NCBI GenBank assembly: GCA_003170275.1 | Contig: PNAM01000012.1 | Coordinates: 1-64,000 of the forward strand | From: Myxococcales bacterium | GTDB lineage: Bacteria > Myxococcota_A > Polyangia > Palsa-1104 | Length of the DNA stretch: 64,000 bases | Reading direction: 5' to 3' | Shown here: in pieces, positions 63,714-64,000 of the stretch | Layout of the letters: every line of letters begins with the position of its first letter | How positions within the stretch are numbered: the first letter of the stretch is position 1 | Program-made: the position numbers and the translations under genes | Notes under the pieces: model-generated | Databases searched by the model: none | Seen by the model: only the letters and a program-made list of their open reading frames with translations | What the model was told of the DNA's origin: nothing

Positions 63714-64000
63714 TTAGCCCTTCAGCAGCGCCTTTTCGATCGCCTCGGCCACCGTGTCTACGAAGATGAGCTCCATCTTTGCGGCGACTTCGTCCGGCAA
63801 ATCCCGCCCTTCGCGTAGATTCCGCCGCGGCAGCAGGATGGTCCGAATACCGGCCAGATGGGCGGCGACCACCTTTTCGTGCACCCCGCCGATCGGCTTC
63901 ACCTCGCCCATGATCGTGATCTCGCCGGTCGCGGCGAGGTGCGCGCGCAGCGGCCGCTGCGTGTACGCCGAGACTCCGGCGAGCACCAGCGCCAGGCCGG
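63714..64000 (-). CDS. lon: Lon protease C-terminus (cut by window edge)
   Basis: About 95 residues from the end of a Lon-type protease: ALVLAGVSAYTQRPL, HLAATGEITIMGEVKPIGGV, HEKVVAAHLAGIRTILLPRR and DEVAAKMELIFVDTVAEAIE. The Lys of the Ser-Lys dyad is in the EKVVAAH segment; the Ser lies just beyond the window edge. The ATPase and N-terminal domains are not visible, so it could be LonA or a Lon-like protein. It precedes the J-domain gene, probably in one operon. Confidence 0.88.
   Translation of the reverse strand, partial: GLALVLAGVSAYTQRPLRAHLAATGEITIMGEVKPIGGVHEKVVAAHLAGIRTILLPRRNLREGRDLPDEVAAKMELIFVDTVAEAIEKALLKG

Noticed and set aside
1..64000. tRNA, rRNA, IS elements, prophage or attachment sites
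   Set aside because: None was seen on reading both strands; no transposase, integrase or phage motifs occur among the supported genes.

Overview
The window is very GC-rich with almost no unused DNA. No gene-free stretch exceeds 300 bases; the longest is 12871-13084. The gene repertoire points to a member of the Myxococcota (old Deltaproteobacteria). Clues are a PilZ/receiver/DUF4388 regulator, PEGA-domain lipoproteins, TPR proteins with proline-rich linkers, an exported caspase beside ECF sigma and anti-sigma genes, many envelope proteins of unknown function, a steroid-reductase pair and several acyl-CoA dehydrogenases. I cannot fix the order or genus. No rRNA, tRNA, CRISPR array, IS element, integrase or phage gene was seen, so this looks like ordinary chromosome with lineage-specific genes.

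Layout. 1-2208: response regulator, YheT-type hydrolase and SelO in one minus-strand operon. 2229-6870: short-chain dehydrogenase, VanX-type dipeptidase, WYL regulator, VOC protein, ArsC/Spx-like protein and ureohydrolase. 6895-9638: acyl-CoA dehydrogenase behind a promoter that carries a near-perfect FadR-type operator, then a PPK2 kinase. 9706-12870: exported proteins of unknown role and a membrane-anchored SGNH hydrolase. 13085-14817: steroid 5-alpha-reductase-like and 3-beta-HSD-like genes, coupled. 14860-15972: PilZ-REC-DUF4388 regulator that appears to start at CTG. 15987-18594: a three-gene set matching the LvaA/LvaB/LvaC (ACAD10/11) logic for 4-hydroxyacyl-CoA catabolism. 19335-25210: envelope/repair operon with a HEAT-cyclophilin lipoprotein, a membrane MutS-like ATPase and a hydrolase-barrel fusion. 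25350-34167: membrane proteins, AI-2E-type transporter, CsgG-like and DUF349 genes. 34229-38317: rhomboid, hydrolase, a lipoprotein with 14 tandem 9-residue repeats, and two PEGA proteins.

40639-47312 is the most unusual part. It holds a likely selenoprotein (in-frame TGA in a UxxC motif with a hairpin just downstream), a HELTH metallopeptidase, a small molybdopterin-oxidoreductase-like protein, and a sigma / anti-sigma / exported EF-hand caspase with beta-barrel / second sigma cluster. 47313-55154: radical SAM-SPASM protein, phosphoesterase, PpsR-type regulator, lysoplasmalogenase-like protein, zinc-ribbon coiled-coil protein and an Omp85-type barrel. 55251-60501: plus-strand run with TPR protein, YbjN-like protein, cystathionine beta-synthase, cystathionine gamma-lyase/synthase, MscL and a DUF481 porin-like protein. 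61135-64000: divergent J-domain/TPR membrane protein and the C-terminus of Lon.

Two signals recur. Genes are tightly packed, with ATGA, GTGA or TGATG stop/start overlaps. Many genes that lack a Shine-Dalgarno have a TAnnnT hexamer 5-9 bases before the start codon, which suggests leaderless transcripts are common here.
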